This document shows positions 9,414 to 17,028 of a stretch of DNA of 55,860 bases, in pieces. Source of the DNA: UMGS1851 sp900555605. GTDB lineage: Bacteria > Bacillota > Clostridia > UBA1212 > UBA1255. The notes beneath the pieces were generated by a model. The model was given only the letters and a program-made list of their open reading frames with translations. It was not told where the DNA came from and ran no database searches. The stretch covers positions 1 through 55,860 of the forward strand of contig CABROF010000004.1 in the NCBI GenBank assembly GCA_902472555.1, given 5' to 3'. The position numbers were made by a program, and so were the translations under genes. The first letter of the stretch is position 1. Every line of letters starts with the position of its first letter.

Positions 9414-10895
9414 TTACAGCTGGTACAGATCCTTGGTCGGAAATTCCGGCTCACAGGTCAGGTTAATTCCCAATTTTTTAAAGATTGTCTCGTCTCCTGA
9501 AGAAATGATGACAGTAGAATGGGCTTCCGCATTCTGAAGAAGACCTAAATTAGACAGGGCCTTTTCCGCCATGGGATTGGTTGCGGCACAGATGCTGAGC
9601 GCCAGCAAGATTTCCTCTAAATTCAGGACCGGATTTTTCAGTTTAAAAATTTCCTTCTTCAATTTCAGAATGGGCTCCAGCACAACGGGAGAGATCAGAA
9701 GCAGATCGTCGTCCATGTTTGAAAAATATTTAATTGCATTGAGAATCGCACCGGCGGCCGCAGTCATGAGAGCGGAGTTTTTTCCGGTAACGATGGCGCC
9801 GTCGCACAGTTGGAGCGCCATTGCCGGCGCTGCCTTCTGCTTTGCTTTTTCAATGGATTTTGCCACGACTGTGCGCAGCTCCGGCGTCAGCTCCAGCTGC
9901 TTCATAATCAGTTCGATTTTATCAACGGTTTCGCGGTCTACAAGCCCTTGCACATAATCGCAGTGAATCTTGAAGAATCTGCGGATAATCTCCTGCTTTG
10001 CGGCTTCTTTTACCGCTTCGTCATCAAAGATTCCGTAGCCCGCCATATTGACGCCCATATCAGTGGGGGACTGATAAACGTCACGGCCCAGAATTTTGTA
10101 CAGAATCGTTTTTACGACTGGGAAGACTTCGATATCTCTATTATAATTTACGGTTAGCCTGCCGTATGCCTCCAAGTGGTAAGGATCGATCATATTGACA
10201 TCCTTCAGATCCGCTGTTGCCGCCTCATATGCCAAATTGACCGGATGCTTCAGCGGAAGATTCCAGATGGGAAAGGTTTCGAATTTCGCATAGCCTGCTC
10301 GAATACCGCGCTTATGTTCATGATACAGCTGAGAAAGACATGTGGCCAGCTTGCCGCTGCACGGCCCCGGCGCAGTTACCACCACAAGCGGCCGGGTGGT
10401 TTCCACATATTCGTTTAGCCCATACCCCTGATCACTCACGATCAAATCAACATTCGCGGGATATCCGGGGATCGGATAGTGCAGATACGTTTTAATGCCC
10501 CGCATTTCCAGCTTGTTGCGGAAAATATCGGCAGCGCACTGTCCTTTATACTGTGTGATTACGACGCTGTTAATGCTTAAGCCCATGCTGCGGATCGAAT
10601 CAATCAAACGAAATAAATCCTGATCATACGAAATCCCCAGATCCGCTCTGATTTTATTTTTTTCAATATCTCCTGCATTGATGCAGAAAATGATCTCCGC
10701 CTGATCGCGAAACTCCTGAAGCAGGCGTATTTTGCCGTTTACATCAAAGCCCGGCAAAACTCTGGCCGCATGATAATCGTCAAATAATTTTCCTCCGAAT
10801 TCGAGGTACAGCTTGTCTCCGAATTGGTTGATCCGTTCCGTAATTTGTGCTGTTTGTCTTTCTATGTATACCTGATTATCAAATCCCTGCCGCAT
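9414..10895 (-). CDS. DUF1846 family protein
   Basis: 493 residues. I recognise this as the DUF1846 family, common in Firmicutes and Actinobacteria, whose biochemical role is not established. The N-terminal part (RQGFDNQVYIERQTAQITER, then KLYLEFGGKLFDDYHAARVLPGF) is the typical opening; VVVTAPGPCSGKLATCLSQLY looks like a nucleotide-binding loop (APGPCSGK, about residue 190), as expected if the family are P-loop-like proteins. No signal peptide or membrane segment. I place the start at 10895, 18 codons inside the longest frame, because CAGGGAGA lies 7 bases upstream and family members begin there. A good minus-strand promoter is at 10937-10965. Confidence 0.88.
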   Translation of the reverse strand: MRQGFDNQVYIERQTAQITERINQFGDKLYLEFGGKLFDDYHAARVLPGFDVNGKIRLLQEFRDQAEIIFCINAGDIEKNKIRADLGISYDQDLFRLIDSIRSMGLSINSVVITQYKGQCAADIFRNKLEMRGIKTYLHYPIPGYPANVDLIVSDQGYGLNEYVETTRPLVVVTAPGPCSGKLATCLSQLYHEHKRGIRAGYAKFETFPIWNLPLKHPVNLAYEAATADLKDVNMIDPYHLEAYGRLTVNYNRDIEVFPVVKTILYKILGRDVYQSPTDMGVNMAGYGIFDDEAVKEAAKQEIIRRFFKIHCDYVQGLVDRETVDKIELIMKQLELTPELRTVVAKSIEKAKQKAAPAMALQLCDGAIVTGKNSALMTAAAGAILNAIKYFSNMDDDLLLISPVVLEPILKLKKEIFKLKNPVLNLEEILLALSICAATNPMAEKALSNLGLLQNAEAHSTVIISSGDETIFKKLGINLTCEPEFPTKDLYQL

Positions 10896-10936
10896 ATTGA
10901 GTCTCCCTGTTTCAAAGTAAAATGACATACTGATAT

Positions 10937-10965
10937 AGAATAGCACCACACATATGCTTTTTCAA
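10937..10965 (-). promoter_or_regulatory. promoter for the DUF1846 gene
   Basis: Read on the minus strand: TTGAAA (10965-10960), 17-bp spacer, TATTCT (10942-10937). It lies about 40 bp upstream of the start chosen at 10895, which supports that start. Confidence 0.6.
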
Positions 10966-11007
10966 GTGAAATTTACGGAATTCATACGAAAGCGCAGACC
11001 GCAGATG

Positions 11008-11036
11008 TTGTATAAATTTTTTGATACTTGTATAAT
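11008..11036 (+). promoter_or_regulatory. promoter for the DUF2927-like lipoprotein gene
   Basis: TTGTAT (11008-11013), 17-bp spacer, TATAAT (11031-11036), about 70 bp before the GTG start at 11104. It is back-to-back with the DUF1846 promoter. Confidence 0.6.
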
Positions 11037-11103
11037 ATAAATGATCTCACATTTGCACAAAGGTTCTGCCTTTTGTATCAGTATGTAAAGGAATTGTGAT
11101 GCC

Positions 11104-11943
11104 GTGAAGATAAAATCATATAAATTTTCCGCTGTAATGTGCATTTTTTTTATGCTTGCGGCAGGAGGCCTGCTGTTTTGTGCCTGCGGGCCTTCTGCCG
11201 CCGGACGTATTGCAGACCGCACGCCGCCGCAGCCGGCAGTGGCGTCTGCTTCTCCGGATTGCACCGCATCTTTTGCCGGACCCTATACGCCGCAGCAGAC
11301 GGTGATGCCGGCATTCCCTTCTGCTGCCGCTGTTGATGACAAAGACGCCATTGCGTATTTTCAGGAGGTGACGCTGAAATCGGAATTCGGCGGTGCAGAA
11401 AGTGAAAATATCATCAAGCGGTGGGAATCGCCGGTTGCCTTCTATTTGGCGCCGGGCTATACGCCGGAGGATGAAAGGGTTATTCGGGAACACGCGGCAT
11501 ATCTTGGCACAGTGCCCGGTATGCCGGAGCTTCGTTTTGTCGGAAACGAATTTGAAGCAAATTTCTGCATCTATTTTGTGACCCAGGATGAAATGAATGA
11601 CTATACGAAGGAATACGATGAGATTGCCTGGGGCTTTGTACGTGTCTGGTGGGAATCCGGAACATATCGGCTGAATTATGCGGAAGCCCGCATTGTGACA
11701 GATACACAGACACAGCTTCAGCGGACACATGCGCTGCTTGAGGAAATCACGCAGGGGCTGGGGCTGCTCAACGACAGCCGGCTTTATCCGGACAGTATTT
11801 TTCAGACTGATTATTATGAGGGCGTCACACAGCTTTCCGAAATGGATAAAAAGGTGATCGCATATTTATATGATCCGCTGCTGCATGCCGGAATGGACGG
11901 AGAGACGGCGGTATCGATTCTTCGGGCACAGTATCTGCGGTAG
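11104..11943 (+). CDS. putative secreted lipoprotein with DUF2927-like domain
   Basis: 279 residues with a GTG start (an ATG 5 bases upstream is closed by a stop; AAAGGA lies upstream). The N terminus is a signal of about 27 residues; Cys28 in LLFCAC could be lipidated, although the box is not ideal. A Pro/Ala/Thr-rich linker follows. The C-terminal half resembles the DUF2927 family: HALLEEITQGLGLLNDS, then DSIFQ, LSEMDKKVIAYLYDPLLHAGM. In that family the His/Glu helix resembles a degenerate metallopeptidase helix; here it reads H-x3-E-E-x2-Q, without the HExxH pair, so catalysis is doubtful. Monocistronic, with its own promoter. Function unknown. Confidence 0.65.
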   Translation: MKIKSYKFSAVMCIFFMLAAGGLLFCACGPSAAGRIADRTPPQPAVASASPDCTASFAGPYTPQQTVMPAFPSAAAVDDKDAIAYFQEVTLKSEFGGAESENIIKRWESPVAFYLAPGYTPEDERVIREHAAYLGTVPGMPELRFVGNEFEANFCIYFVTQDEMNDYTKEYDEIAWGFVRVWWESGTYRLNYAEARIVTDTQTQLQRTHALLEEITQGLGLLNDSRLYPDSIFQTDYYEGVTQLSEMDKKVIAYLYDPLLHAGMDGETAVSILRAQYLR

Positions 11944-11976
11944 AAAGATTACCGCCATTTTCCGAGGCAGTAAAAA

Positions 11977-12004
11977 GCAGCCGAACGAATATTCCGTCGG
12001 CTGC
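11977..12004 (-). terminator. rho-independent terminator of the small minus-strand gene
   Basis: Arms GCAGCCGA (11977-11984) and TCGGCTGC (11997-12004) enclose a 12-base loop. Read on the minus strand the hairpin is followed by five T (complement of 11972-11976), which suits the gene ending at 12053. No T run follows on the plus strand. Confidence 0.75.
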
Positions 12005-12052
12005 ATCCGCTGCATCCTTCAGGCTGTGAACGAACAAATGGTGCGCTGAGGA

Positions 12053-12238
12053 CTATTTTGAACCGAGACGCGCAACATAATCATGCATCGCATCTCTTGT
12101 GTTCATTTTTTTTGCGCCGTCAATCCACTTTTGCTGCTCATTGCTTTCTAATGCCGCAAAGGCTTCCATTGCATCCATATCCATCGCCAGTTCCATGGCA
12201 AAGCCTATGGGCAATTCACTGCCTGCTTTGTTTTTCAT
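12053..12238 (-). CDS. small conserved-type protein of unknown function
   Basis: 61 residues from the start I prefer at 12238 (MKNKAGSELPIGFAMELAMD). GGAAAGGA lies about 12 bases upstream of that ATG; the in-frame ATGs at 12250 and 12271 lack a usable ribosome site. The protein has two parts: PIGFAMELAMDMDAMEAFAAL, and a helical C terminus around QQKWIDGAKKMNTRDAMHDYVARLG. Similar short proteins with a PIGF-x-MALA opening and a closing H-x-YV helix occur in many clostridial genomes from memory, but I know of no function. It has a terminator just downstream, which supports its being a real gene. Confidence 0.7.
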   Translation of the reverse strand: MKNKAGSELPIGFAMELAMDMDAMEAFAALESNEQQKWIDGAKKMNTRDAMHDYVARLGSK

Positions 12239-12366
12239 ACCTGCATTCATTCCTTTCCGCAGAAAGAGCATATTTGCATAGGAATTTCAAACGGATACGC
12301 GTGAAATTCCATGCGTTTATTTTTCCGTAAAATATAGAACACATACTGTTAAATTATAGAAATCAA

Positions 12367-12397
12367 TATAGCAAAGCAGGACTTCCTGTGCTATAAT
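12367..12397 (+). promoter_or_regulatory. metK promoter region with nested palindrome over the -10 box
   Basis: TATAAT at 12392-12397 is a likely -10 box for metK. It overlaps an inverted repeat: TATAGCA (12367-12373) with TGCTATA (12389-12395), and inside it CAGGA (12377-12381) with TCCTG (12384-12388). No good -35 hexamer is visible at 17 bp, so an activator or repressor could act here. No SAM riboswitch was seen. Confidence 0.4.
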
Positions 12398-12472
12398 ATA
12401 CGGATGTGGAGCAGACAAGCCGTGCCGGCAGGGGTTTTTATCAATTTTTATGATAAGGGAAGGTTTTTTGAT

Positions 12473-13639
12473 ATGGCAAGAAAATTATTTACGTCTGAAT
12501 CGGTTACAGAAGGACATCCCGATAAAATCTGTGATCAAATTGCAGACCGGATCCTCGATGCAATTCTTGCGGATGACCCTATGGCGCGTGTTGCCTGTGA
12601 GGTGACTGCTGCCACGGGACAGGTTCTGATTATGGGTGAAATTACGACCGAAACTTATGTGGATTTCGCCCGCATTGCCCGGGATACCATCAGAGAAATC
12701 GGGTACACGGGTTCAGAAATGGGGTTTGATGCCAATACCTGTGCGGTGTTGAACTGTGTTCATGAGCAGTCGCCGGATATTGCGCTTGGGGTAGACCGCT
12801 CCTTGGAATCGAAGCAGAGCGGTGAAATATGCCAAACTGCTGAAAACGGAGCGGGAGATCAAGGCATGATGTTCGGATATGCCTGCAATGAGACGCCGGA
12901 GCTTATGCCTATGCCGATTATGCTGGCCCATAAGCTAAGCAAGCGTTTAGCCGAAGTTCGTAAAACGGGGATTCTGCCGTATCTCAGGCCGGACGGAAAA
13001 AGTCAGGTTACGATAGAATATGATGAAAATGACCAGCCTTACAGAGTGGATGCGGTAGTCATTTCTTCACAGCATGCACCGGAAGCCGACATGGAGCGCC
13101 TGCGCAAGGACATCATCACGCATGTGATTCACGCAGTGATCCCGGATTCGCTGATGGATGCGCAGACAAAAATCTTTGTAAATCCCACCGGCCGTTTTGT
13201 AATCGGCGGTCCTTTCGGGGATTCGGGGCTGACCGGGCGTAAAATTATTGTAGATACCTACGGCGGAGTCGGACGTCACGGCGGCGGAAGCTTTAGCGGG
13301 AAGGACCCGACAAAGGTCGATCGGAGCGGTGCCTATATGGCGCGTCATATTGCAAAAAGCGTGGTGGCTTCGGGTCTTGCAGATAAATGCGAGGTGCAGC
13401 TGGCATATGCCATCGGGGTTGCACAGCCGGTCTCTGTGCGCGTCGATACCTTTGGTACAGAGCATATTGCGGTAACCGAAATTGAAAACAGGATTGTGCA
13501 GACGTTTGATATGCGTCCCAGCGCGATTATCCGCTATCTCGATTTGCGCAGACCCATATATGGCCGGACTGCAAGCTACGGACACTTTGGCCGGACGGAG
13601 CTGAATTTGCCTTGGGAACAAATTCAGCTGCTGAAATAG
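12473..13639 (+). CDS. metK: S-adenosylmethionine synthetase
   Basis: 388 residues from the ATG at 12473 (MARKLFTSESVTEGHPDK); the longer frame begins upstream of AAGGGAAGG, the ribosome site for this ATG. MetK makes SAM from methionine and ATP with release of PPi and Pi, in the cytoplasm. Key segments are GHPDKICDQIAD (triphosphate-binding His15), the hexapeptide GAGDQG of the ATP site with MMFGYACNETPE, and the glycine-rich P-loop-like GGGSFSGKDPTKVDRS. The C terminus ends with the DLRRPIYGRTASYGHFGR block. Length and all motifs are normal. It appears to be a single-gene transcript. Confidence 0.97.
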   Translation: MARKLFTSESVTEGHPDKICDQIADRILDAILADDPMARVACEVTAATGQVLIMGEITTETYVDFARIARDTIREIGYTGSEMGFDANTCAVLNCVHEQSPDIALGVDRSLESKQSGEICQTAENGAGDQGMMFGYACNETPELMPMPIMLAHKLSKRLAEVRKTGILPYLRPDGKSQVTIEYDENDQPYRVDAVVISSQHAPEADMERLRKDIITHVIHAVIPDSLMDAQTKIFVNPTGRFVIGGPFGDSGLTGRKIIVDTYGGVGRHGGGSFSGKDPTKVDRSGAYMARHIAKSVVASGLADKCEVQLAYAIGVAQPVSVRVDTFGTEHIAVTEIENRIVQTFDMRPSAIIRYLDLRRPIYGRTASYGHFGRTELNLPWEQIQLLK

Positions 13640-13695
13640 CGGAAATTCCGAAATACGTATGAGTACCTTCTGCCGTATTTTGCAAAAAGAGAAAC

Positions 13696-13718
13696 AATCA
13701 GATTTTATAAATCTGATT
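13696..13718. repeat. 10-bp perfect inverted repeat next to the BirA box
   Basis: AATCAGATTT and AAATCTGATT surround TAT. The AT-rich stem has no T run after it on either strand, so it is a poor terminator for metK. It touches the left half of the BirA box by two bases, so it could be a second operator or a weak hairpin. Confidence 0.5.
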
Positions 13719-13748
13719 GTAAACCAATAAAATATAAATGGTTGACAA
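13717..13748 (+). promoter_or_regulatory. BirA (biotin repressor) operator of bioY
   Basis: TTGTAAACC (13717-13725), 14-base spacer, GGTTGACAA (13740-13748). The known BirA consensus is TTGTAAACC-N14/15-GGTTTACAA, so only one base differs. The right half contains the -35 hexamer of the bioY promoter, the geometry of a repressor that blocks RNA polymerase when biotin is plentiful. Confidence 0.85.
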
Positions 13749-13770
13749 TACGCTGCGCGCCGTTTATACT
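13742..13770 (+). promoter_or_regulatory. bioY promoter
   Basis: TTGACA (13742-13747), 17-bp spacer, TATACT (13765-13770). The single mismatch in the BirA box is the base that makes the perfect -35 hexamer. A start of transcription near 13777 would leave a leader of under 30 bases before the ATG at 13805. Confidence 0.85.
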
Positions 13771-13804
13771 ATGTCCTGTTATCATCTTGATAGGAGGACT
13801 TTTT

Positions 13805-14371
13805 ATGGAACAGACCACCATCAGAACAGCGGCAAGACGGCGTGTGCTTGATATGGCGTATATTGCGCTGTTTGCGGTACTCATCGCAGTTTGTTCATGG
13901 ATCTCTATTCCGCTGCCCGTGCCCTTTACGCTCCAGACCTTCGGCGTATTCTGCGCAGTCGGGCTGCTGGGCGGAAAACGCGGCACATTTTCCGTATTGA
14001 TTTATATTTTGCTGGGCGTGATCGGGCTCCCTGTATTTTCCGGGTTCTCCGGGGGATTGGGGATCCTGTTAGGCGCTACGGGCGGCTATATTGCCGGATT
14101 TGTATTTTCCGCTCTTGTTTATTGGCTGATTACCTCGGTTTTCGGTAAAAAGACTTGGAGCATGGTGTTGGGCATGCTTGCAGGACTATTGATATGCTAC
14201 GCGCTGGGGACCGTGTGGTATATGGCGGTATATACAAAGAATACCGGGGCAATCGGCATAGCGGCGGCGCTGAGCCGATGTGTGTTGCCATTTATAATTC
14301 CGGATGTTGTTAAAATCGGACTTGCAGCGGTGATTACGAAAAAATTATCCAAGCATATTCGGATGCTTTAA
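13805..14371 (+). CDS. bioY: biotin ECF-transporter substrate-binding membrane subunit BioY
   Basis: 188 residues from the ATG at 13805, which has TAGGAGG 8 bases upstream; the longer frame starts inside the promoter and is excluded. BioY binds biotin within the membrane and works with a shared energizing module (EcfT, EcfA, EcfA'), whose genes are not in this window. About six hydrophobic helices are visible, with the family marks PVPFTLQTFGVFCAVGLLGG, LGVIGLPVFSGFSGG and GILLGATGGYIAGF. The upstream BirA operator confirms the biotin role independently. Biotin synthesis genes are not nearby, so salvage seems to be the job here. Confidence 0.95.
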   Translation: MEQTTIRTAARRRVLDMAYIALFAVLIAVCSWISIPLPVPFTLQTFGVFCAVGLLGGKRGTFSVLIYILLGVIGLPVFSGFSGGLGILLGATGGYIAGFVFSALVYWLITSVFGKKTWSMVLGMLAGLLICYALGTVWYMAVYTKNTGAIGIAAALSRCVLPFIIPDVVKIGLAAVITKKLSKHIRML

Positions 14372-14457
14372 TTTGCCCTACTGTTTCCGGCCGCATATGC
14401 GCTGAAAAAGGGGACTGCCAAAAGTGCGGCAGAAGCAGAAAATCTTACATGATAAAT

Positions 14458-14502
14458 CCCGGAAAAATCACGATTTACCGTGACTTTTCCGGGGAGATTT
14501 TT
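14458..14502 (+). terminator. strong terminator between bioY and the convergent GH78-like gene
   Basis: CCCGGAAAA-A-TCACG pairs with CGTGA-C-TTTTCCGGG (14458-14472 with 14479-14493), one A/C mismatch, six-base loop, then TTTTT at 14498-14502. The region 14372-14546 holds nothing else that I can see. On the minus strand the exit side is AT-rich, so it may also serve the gene ending at 14547. Confidence 0.8.
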
Positions 14503-14546
14503 GGGGGAAAAAGACTTTTCCACAGCCCCGTGTTAAAATGCATCGC

Positions 14547-16961
14547 TTATCGTGTATGAAATTCAAACCCGGAGGGCAGTATTTTAACCGTATAGGAATG
14601 GCCGTCCGGCTTGGGAACAACGCCCTCTGCCGATATGATCGGCGTAGTCTTAGGGAGAAATGTATAATCCGTAAAGCCTGCTGTCTTCGGGCTGACGCCC
14701 AGTATATATTTATAATAAATGATAACCGGAATTGCAGACCATCCGTGGCAAAGGCTTCCTGCCTGATCAAAATCCGCATCTCCTTTGAGCGTTTCCCAGA
14801 ATGAGGTTGCGTTATGATACAGCATATAACCCCACTTTTCCGCAATATCGTTCAGAACATAGCTGCCGAATTTGTCGCTGCAGGAGAGCAGCGCTTCGTA
14901 TTTGAAAATGCTGTGGCTCAGGGTGATGGAAATCCATTCCCTCGGCCATGCAGGAACGGCGGGATTCGCTGATTCAAACAGGTTGAAGTCAATTTGCTGC
15001 GCCCCTGTCAGCAGGTCGGCAATGCGCTGCTGCTTTTCTGCGGGAACGAGGCCTGCGTAAAGCGCCAGTGCATTGGTCAGCTCGGAAAAATGTATTTTTT
15101 CGGAATTTACAATATAGCTGCAGTAGGCACCTGCGCCGTCGTCCCAGAAGGTTTGATCAAATGCATGCAGAACGCCTTCTGCCAAAAGCTCATACCATGC
15201 TGCCTGCTGAGAATAATCCTGCTCTGAAACAGTATGGACCTCCAGCAGTCTGCAGAGACGAGACATTGCATGGAGCGCGATCATGTAAAATGCATTCAGC
15301 GGCGCGTCATAATGCACTCCGTCTGTCTGCGTACGGAATGTGCCGCCGTCCAGCATTGGAGACCACTCATAAAAATTCCAATAGCCCTGTCCGTTCCAAG
15401 GGCCGAGCAATTCGCCGCCTCTGGCTTTTTTCCAGAACGAACGGATAATTTTTTCGGCATATGGCATCATTTCCGCTGCAAATGCAAAGTCTCCGCTGTA
15501 TAATACATATTCGTAGAGCTCTGTGATCCACATCAATGAAAAAGAGGGGATATTTACGCTGACTACTGCCGGTGCACACAGCGCCAGTAGTCCGTCCTCC
15601 AGCTGGCCCAGCGCCAGCAGCCGAAGGCTTTCTTTTGCAAAGCGATATTCGCCGAACGCATAGTAACCGCACAGCATTTGGTTCCGTGAATCCATTGCGT
15701 ACAATGCCTGCTCACGCCATGGGCAATCTTCATAATGCTCATGCATACACAGCTGCAGTGTGCGCAGACAGGTTTGATAGATCTGGTTGTGCAGCGAATC
15801 GCAGCAGGAAAATTGTCCCCGCAGTTGCAGGGGATAAGCTGCCGGCAGAAGGCCTGCATAATGCAGGGTAAAATGAGAGGCACCGATAAAAAGCTGCATA
15901 TAACGGCAGCCCATGCGCTTGATATAATGGGTGAAGCGCTCGCAGCCTCTGCCGGAGCACGTGTATTTGCCGGAAAAATTTCTGCCTCCGATATGCGTTC
16001 GAATGCGAAGATCCTCCAGATGCTCTCCATAGCCGATCCAGATCTCGGTTCCGGCCGCTGCTTCCAGTGCAAGATCGAAATAACCGCTTTCCTCCCGGCC
16101 GAGGTCGAGAATCAGGTAGATCCCGTCGTCCTCCGTCCCGCAGGTATCGGCGGTGAACGGAATTCCGCGCGCTCCTGTAATGTATAGCGGACCGGCTTCC
16201 TTGGTAAGCTCCGACAGTCTGCGATGAGAAAGATATGCGGACTGCATCTTTGCGGCAGTGGTGGCTTCCGCAGAAGCGTCGCTTTTCCGGAACACGCCTT
16301 GGGCGGTAATGCGTACTGCAGGACGATCTTTCAGTACCAGCTTCTCAATGGGGCGGGGGAGAAGGCGCTGCGTGCAATTTGCGGCAGATGCTTTTTTCCA
16401 GAGAACGGAATCTTGCTTATTTCCCGGGAAATAAATTTCATCCCGCCATCCGTCGTCCATTTGCGCATTATATTCAAACACGTATCCCAGCTGGCCGGTG
16501 GTTACCTCTATTTCGCCGCTTTTATAATCCGCACACGGTCTGCACAGTGTTTTTTCTGTGCTTTCAAGAACAACCTCTTGGCCGCCATCGGGAGAAGTCT
16601 GCACAATGTCAAAGAGAACGCCCGGCTTTCCGTGCCCGTAATATACGGAACAGGGCCTGCCCTGATAATATCCGAGAATACATAGCTTATTTTTTCCATC
16701 CCGGACATAGGGGGTGATATCAATGGTATCATATATTTTATATTCCGGATAGTCTGCGTACTGCCCGAATCCCGCAAAACAGCCGTTGAGCCATATAGCA
16801 TATTGGCTGTCGGCGCTGATATGTATTTCATAACAAAGCTGCGCGGCGTCATTTTCCGCGGCGTAAAAAAAGTCTACAAATTGCGCGTATTGATTATAGT
16901 CTGATTCTGTTGCATCGGTCCAGATCCATTTGCAGGACTCCGAAAATAAGTGCTGTGCCAT
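14547..16961 (-). CDS. GH78-like (alpha-L-rhamnosidase family) glycoside hydrolase
   Basis: 804 residues from 16961, where AAGGAGAG precedes the ATG; the longer frame runs back over the aminotransferase end. No signal peptide, so probably intracellular. N-terminal beta-sandwich segments (CKWIWTDA; YAIWLNGCFAGFGQYADYPEY) resemble the rhamnosidase N domain. The catalytic helical domain carries EDCPWREQALYAMDSRNQ near residue 410, a variant of the GH78 active-site block (the other rhamnosidase here has CPQRDERLGWTGD), and DGVHYDAPLNAFYMIAL. The C-terminal beta domain ends with ISAEGVVPKPDGHS. The altered block suggests a subgroup with a different glycan substrate. It is the last gene of an Lrp-aminotransferase operon, an unusual partner. 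Confidence 0.8.
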   Translation of the reverse strand: MAQHLFSESCKWIWTDATESDYNQYAQFVDFFYAAENDAAQLCYEIHISADSQYAIWLNGCFAGFGQYADYPEYKIYDTIDITPYVRDGKNKLCILGYYQGRPCSVYYGHGKPGVLFDIVQTSPDGGQEVVLESTEKTLCRPCADYKSGEIEVTTGQLGYVFEYNAQMDDGWRDEIYFPGNKQDSVLWKKASAANCTQRLLPRPIEKLVLKDRPAVRITAQGVFRKSDASAEATTAAKMQSAYLSHRRLSELTKEAGPLYITGARGIPFTADTCGTEDDGIYLILDLGREESGYFDLALEAAAGTEIWIGYGEHLEDLRIRTHIGGRNFSGKYTCSGRGCERFTHYIKRMGCRYMQLFIGASHFTLHYAGLLPAAYPLQLRGQFSCCDSLHNQIYQTCLRTLQLCMHEHYEDCPWREQALYAMDSRNQMLCGYYAFGEYRFAKESLRLLALGQLEDGLLALCAPAVVSVNIPSFSLMWITELYEYVLYSGDFAFAAEMMPYAEKIIRSFWKKARGGELLGPWNGQGYWNFYEWSPMLDGGTFRTQTDGVHYDAPLNAFYMIALHAMSRLCRLLEVHTVSEQDYSQQAAWYELLAEGVLHAFDQTFWDDGAGAYCSYIVNSEKIHFSELTNALALYAGLVPAEKQQRIADLLTGAQQIDFNLFESANPAVPAWPREWISITLSHSIFKYEALLSCSDKFGSYVLNDIAEKWGYMLYHNATSFWETLKGDADFDQAGSLCHGWSAIPVIIYYKYILGVSPKTAGFTDYTFLPKTTPIISAEGVVPKPDGHSYTVKILPSGFEFHTR

Positions 16962-17028
16962 ACTGTTTTGCTCTCCTTTTTCATAAATATCTGATGGTAG
17001 TTTTGTTTTATGGCGCGAAAGTCCCGGA

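Noticed and set aside
12239..12470. SAM riboswitch (S-box) before metK
   Set aside because: None of the conserved S-box segments was found; only a palindrome and a -10 box are visible.
13696..13718. metK terminator
   Set aside because: The 10-bp dyad is AT-rich and not followed by a T run on the plus strand; listed only as an inverted repeat.
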